From Chloroflexota bacterium (lineage in GTDB: Bacteria > Chloroflexota > UBA6077 > CF-72): a stretch of 10,071 nt of DNA. The notes beneath the pieces are model-generated. The model was not told where the DNA came from and ran no database searches. It saw only the letters and a program-made list of their open reading frames with translations. The stretch lies in NCBI GenBank assembly GCA_019242065.1, contig JAFAWJ010000994.1, positions 1 to 10,071 on the forward strand, written 5' to 3'. Of the stretch, positions 8,366 to 10,071 are shown piece after piece; positions within the stretch are counted from its first letter, which is position 1; each line of letters opens with the position of its first letter. A program made the position numbers and the translations under genes.

Positions 8366-8920
8366 CTACGACTCAGACGGCGGCCGCTCCTCGCGACGGA
8401 CCAGGGCCCACAGCTCCGAGCCGATACCGATATTCGGACCGCCGATCAGCTCCCAGGACCGGGCAATGCCAATCAGACAACAGATGATGACCAGGCTGCC
8501 GATATTCTGCGCCGCGTCGGAGTCATCGGGCCTGGCCATGATCTCGAGCGACAAGCGCAACTGGATGGCGAACGTCAGCAGCAGTCCGACCAGGAACACC
8601 ACGTCGCGCACGGCCGGCAGGTGCGACCGGCGGACACGCATGAGCGACAGCAGGGAGGCGCTGACGAACAACAAACCGAGGATCGACACCACCAGCGCAG
8701 TAGTGCCGATATCACGTGTGAGGAGCGCAAAGAGCGAGACGACCAGCGCGTTGGTGAACGCCGTCATTGCCGCCTGGGCGCGTATGCGCGAACCCTGTGT
8801 CGCATGCGTTTCTGCCAGCCGCGCAGACGACACCGAAGTCGCGACAAACAACAGTCCAATCAGTCCACCGGCCACGGTGGCGGTCGCCGAAAAGAAATCG
8901 TGCAGCAGGTCGGGTGTCAT
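8366..8920 (-). CDS. Small integral membrane protein with about five TM segments, function unknown
   Basis: This 184-aa protein has about five hydrophobic segments, near residues 11-31, 51-68, 72-94, 106-124 and 140-158. The N-terminus DFFSATATVAGGLIGLLFVATSV has the glycine-rich first helix seen in a broad group of uncharacterised bacterial membrane proteins. Basic loops (RVRRSH near 95-100 and RREERP near the C-terminus) suggest those ends are cytoplasmic. No catalytic motif or transporter signature is visible and I do not assign a function. Its ATG overlaps the TGA of the upstream propeller gene (ATGA at 8920-8917) and has no clear ribosome-binding site, so it is probably translated by re-initiation. 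It may anchor, export or work with that secreted propeller protein, but this rests on context only. Confidence 0.85.
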   Translation of the reverse strand: MTPDLLHDFFSATATVAGGLIGLLFVATSVSSARLAETHATQGSRIRAQAAMTAFTNALVVSLFALLTRDIGTTALVVSILGLLFVSASLLSLMRVRRSHLPAVRDVVFLVGLLLTFAIQLRLSLEIMARPDDSDAAQNIGSLVIICCLIGIARSWELIGGPNIGIGSELWALVRREERPPSES

Positions 8921-10071
8921 GGTGCGGAATCACTCGGGGCACTCGCCAGCGAGAGCTGGAACAGGCCCTGATCCGAAGCGAGGTACAGATTCTGGCCGTC
9001 GATGCCCAGCGCCAGGTCGGCCAGTTGGCCCTGCTGCTGGCTGCCGAGGTCCGACCAGGTGACCCCGCCGTCGGAACTGGTGGTGACTCCGCTGGTCTGC
9101 ACACTCTGGTCCACGGGACTGACGGCCGTTCTGGCCACGTACAGCGTGTCCGGCGTCGAGGGGTCGTCGGCAAGTCCGGCGATCTGGATATTCCAGGCGT
9201 TCGGGTCGGAGCCGGCCGGACCGAATGCGCCACCTCCGGTATAGGTGAGGACCGCTGTCCAGGTCATCCCGTCGTCGTCGCTGCGGACCACCACCGAGCC
9301 GCCGAGGCGTGGGTCACGGTTCACCGCCAGGTACCAGCGCGCCGGCGCAGCACCAGCACCTCCCGTCAAACTGTGCGGGTATCCACTCAATGGACCGCCG
9401 CTCGCGTCGAACTTCCACCAGTCCTGGAACGTCTTGCCCTGATCGGTACTCTGCTGGAGCGACGCGCCGAAATTGCGACCGGCAAAGCAGCCAGAGGACA
9501 GAAAGACGCGCGTCGCATCGGTCGGGTGCGCCTCGAAGAGCCGTACGCCCCAGCCGCACAGGCTCGCCGGACCAGTCGTCTGCAGGGTGGTCCACGTGGC
9601 GCCGCTATCGCGGCTGCCGAGCAGGACGAAAACGTCACGCGAGTTGTCGTCCGTCAGCGCCGCGTACAGGATCGAGGAGTTGGCTGGACTGATCGCCAGA
9701 CCGATTAGCGCGAAGCCGGGGTGGCTGGCCATCGGCAGGATGACCTGCCAACTGGAGCCAGCGTCGGTGCTGCGATAGAGCAGCTCATCGCCACTGGCAT
9801 ACAGGGCATCCTGGTTGTTCGGATCGACGTCGATCACGCGCTGCGCGGGGTGAGCTGTGTGTGGCAATGCCAGCGAGCGAAAGGTCTGGCCGCCGTCGTC
9901 GCTGCGGAGCAAGCCGTCGCTGGCACGCACCAGCAGCGCTCCGCTGGCCGGCGTAAAGATCGCGGACACCGGCCCGGGCACCATCGGGCCGGTCCAGCCG
10001 ACCGCGGGCGCTGGACCCGGGCTAGTTTGCGCCCAGGTGCCAGCCGGCGCCAGCCCAACCACCATGAACGC
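8917..10071 (-). CDS. Secreted Asp-box (BNR/sortilin-like) beta-propeller protein, start beyond the right edge
   Basis: At least 382 aa are visible from the first in-window ATG (10065). Six Asp-box motifs of the form S-x-D-x-G-x-T/S-W/F are present at residues 55-62, 99-106, 151-158, 206-213, 262-269 and 330-337. This is the repeat of BNR, sialidase-like and sortilin-type propellers, and the 44-68 residue spacing fits one per blade. The catalytic residues of a sialidase are not evident, so a binding or scaffolding role is more likely than glycosidase activity. C170 and C193 could form a disulfide. The visible N-terminus, FMVVGLAPAGTWAQTSPGP, looks like the end of a signal peptide with an AxA-like cleavage site before Q13. 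The frame stays open through the window edge, so the true start and the n-region lie outside. The end overlaps the membrane-protein gene by ATGA. Confidence 0.86.
   Translation of the reverse strand, partial: AFMVVGLAPAGTWAQTSPGPAPAVGWTGPMVPGPVSAIFTPASGALLVRASDGLLRSDDGGQTFRSLALPHTAHPAQRVIDVDPNNQDALYASGDELLYRSTDAGSSWQVILPMASHPGFALIGLAISPANSSILYAALTDDNSRDVFVLLGSRDSGATWTTLQTTGPASLCGWGVRLFEAHPTDATRVFLSSGCFAGRNFGASLQQSTDQGKTFQDWWKFDASGGPLSGYPHSLTGGAGAAPARWYLAVNRDPRLGGSVVVRSDDDGMTWTAVLTYTGGGAFGPAGSDPNAWNIQIAGLADDPSTPDTLYVARTAVSPVDQSVQTSGVTTSSDGGVTWSDLGSQQQGQLADLALGIDGQNLYLASDQGLFQLSLASAPSDSAP

Noticed and set aside
8767..9708. A 313-aa plus-strand open frame antisense to the propeller gene
   Set aside because: No domain signature and biased composition. 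The minus strand carries six regular Asp-box motifs.
8917..10071. Sialidase activity for the Asp-box protein
   Set aside because: Asp-boxes are structural repeats shared with non-enzymatic propellers. I could not see the FRIP motif or the arginine triad of sialidases.

Overview
The window is dense, high-GC bacterial chromosome. There is no phage gene, transposase, CRISPR array or long repeat, and no gap over about 100 bases lacks a gene. The M1 aminopeptidase is of the type typical of Actinobacteria and their relatives. There is an F420/FMN-type luciferase-like oxidoreductase, a long LplA/YtcQ-type solute-binding lipoprotein with a twin-arginine signal, and an Asp-box propeller protein. Together these suggest an uncultured soil-type Chloroflexota or an actinobacterium-like lineage. 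That is inference from gene content, not a phylogenetic result.

Left part (1-1746). The 5' half of a tRNA gene runs off the left edge on the minus strand. Divergent from it are two plus-strand genes: a stand-alone MetE C-domain methyltransferase with a complete zinc-ligand set, and a GNAT acetyltransferase. The ribosome-binding site of the second gene overlaps the stop codon of the first, so the pair is probably translationally coupled.

Middle (1798-6602). A full-length M1 aminopeptidase (851 aa, minus strand) converges with the GNAT gene. It diverges, across only 60 bp, from a two-gene plus-strand operon. The first operon gene fuses a nitroreductase domain to an SRPBCC/START-like ligand-binding domain. 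The second, overlapping it by ATGA, is a luciferase-like monooxygenase-fold oxidoreductase. A flavin reductase, a hydrophobic-ligand pocket and a second flavin/deazaflavin oxidoreductase look like one small redox module acting on an unidentified small hydrophobic molecule. This is the most interesting unit in the window.

Right part (6609-10071, all minus strand). In transcription order there is a secreted six-Asp-box beta-propeller protein, whose true start lies beyond the right edge. An overlapping (ATGA) 5-TM membrane protein of unknown function follows. Then, after 65 bp with a plausible promoter, comes a Tat-type solute-binding lipoprotein with no ABC permease or ATPase in view. The propeller and membrane proteins are probably made together at the cell surface. 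The lipoprotein is likely a separate or partly separate transcription unit and ends only 6 bp from the convergent oxidoreductase gene.

I found ordinary families in slightly unusual arrangements. I saw no clear evidence of a wholly new system.
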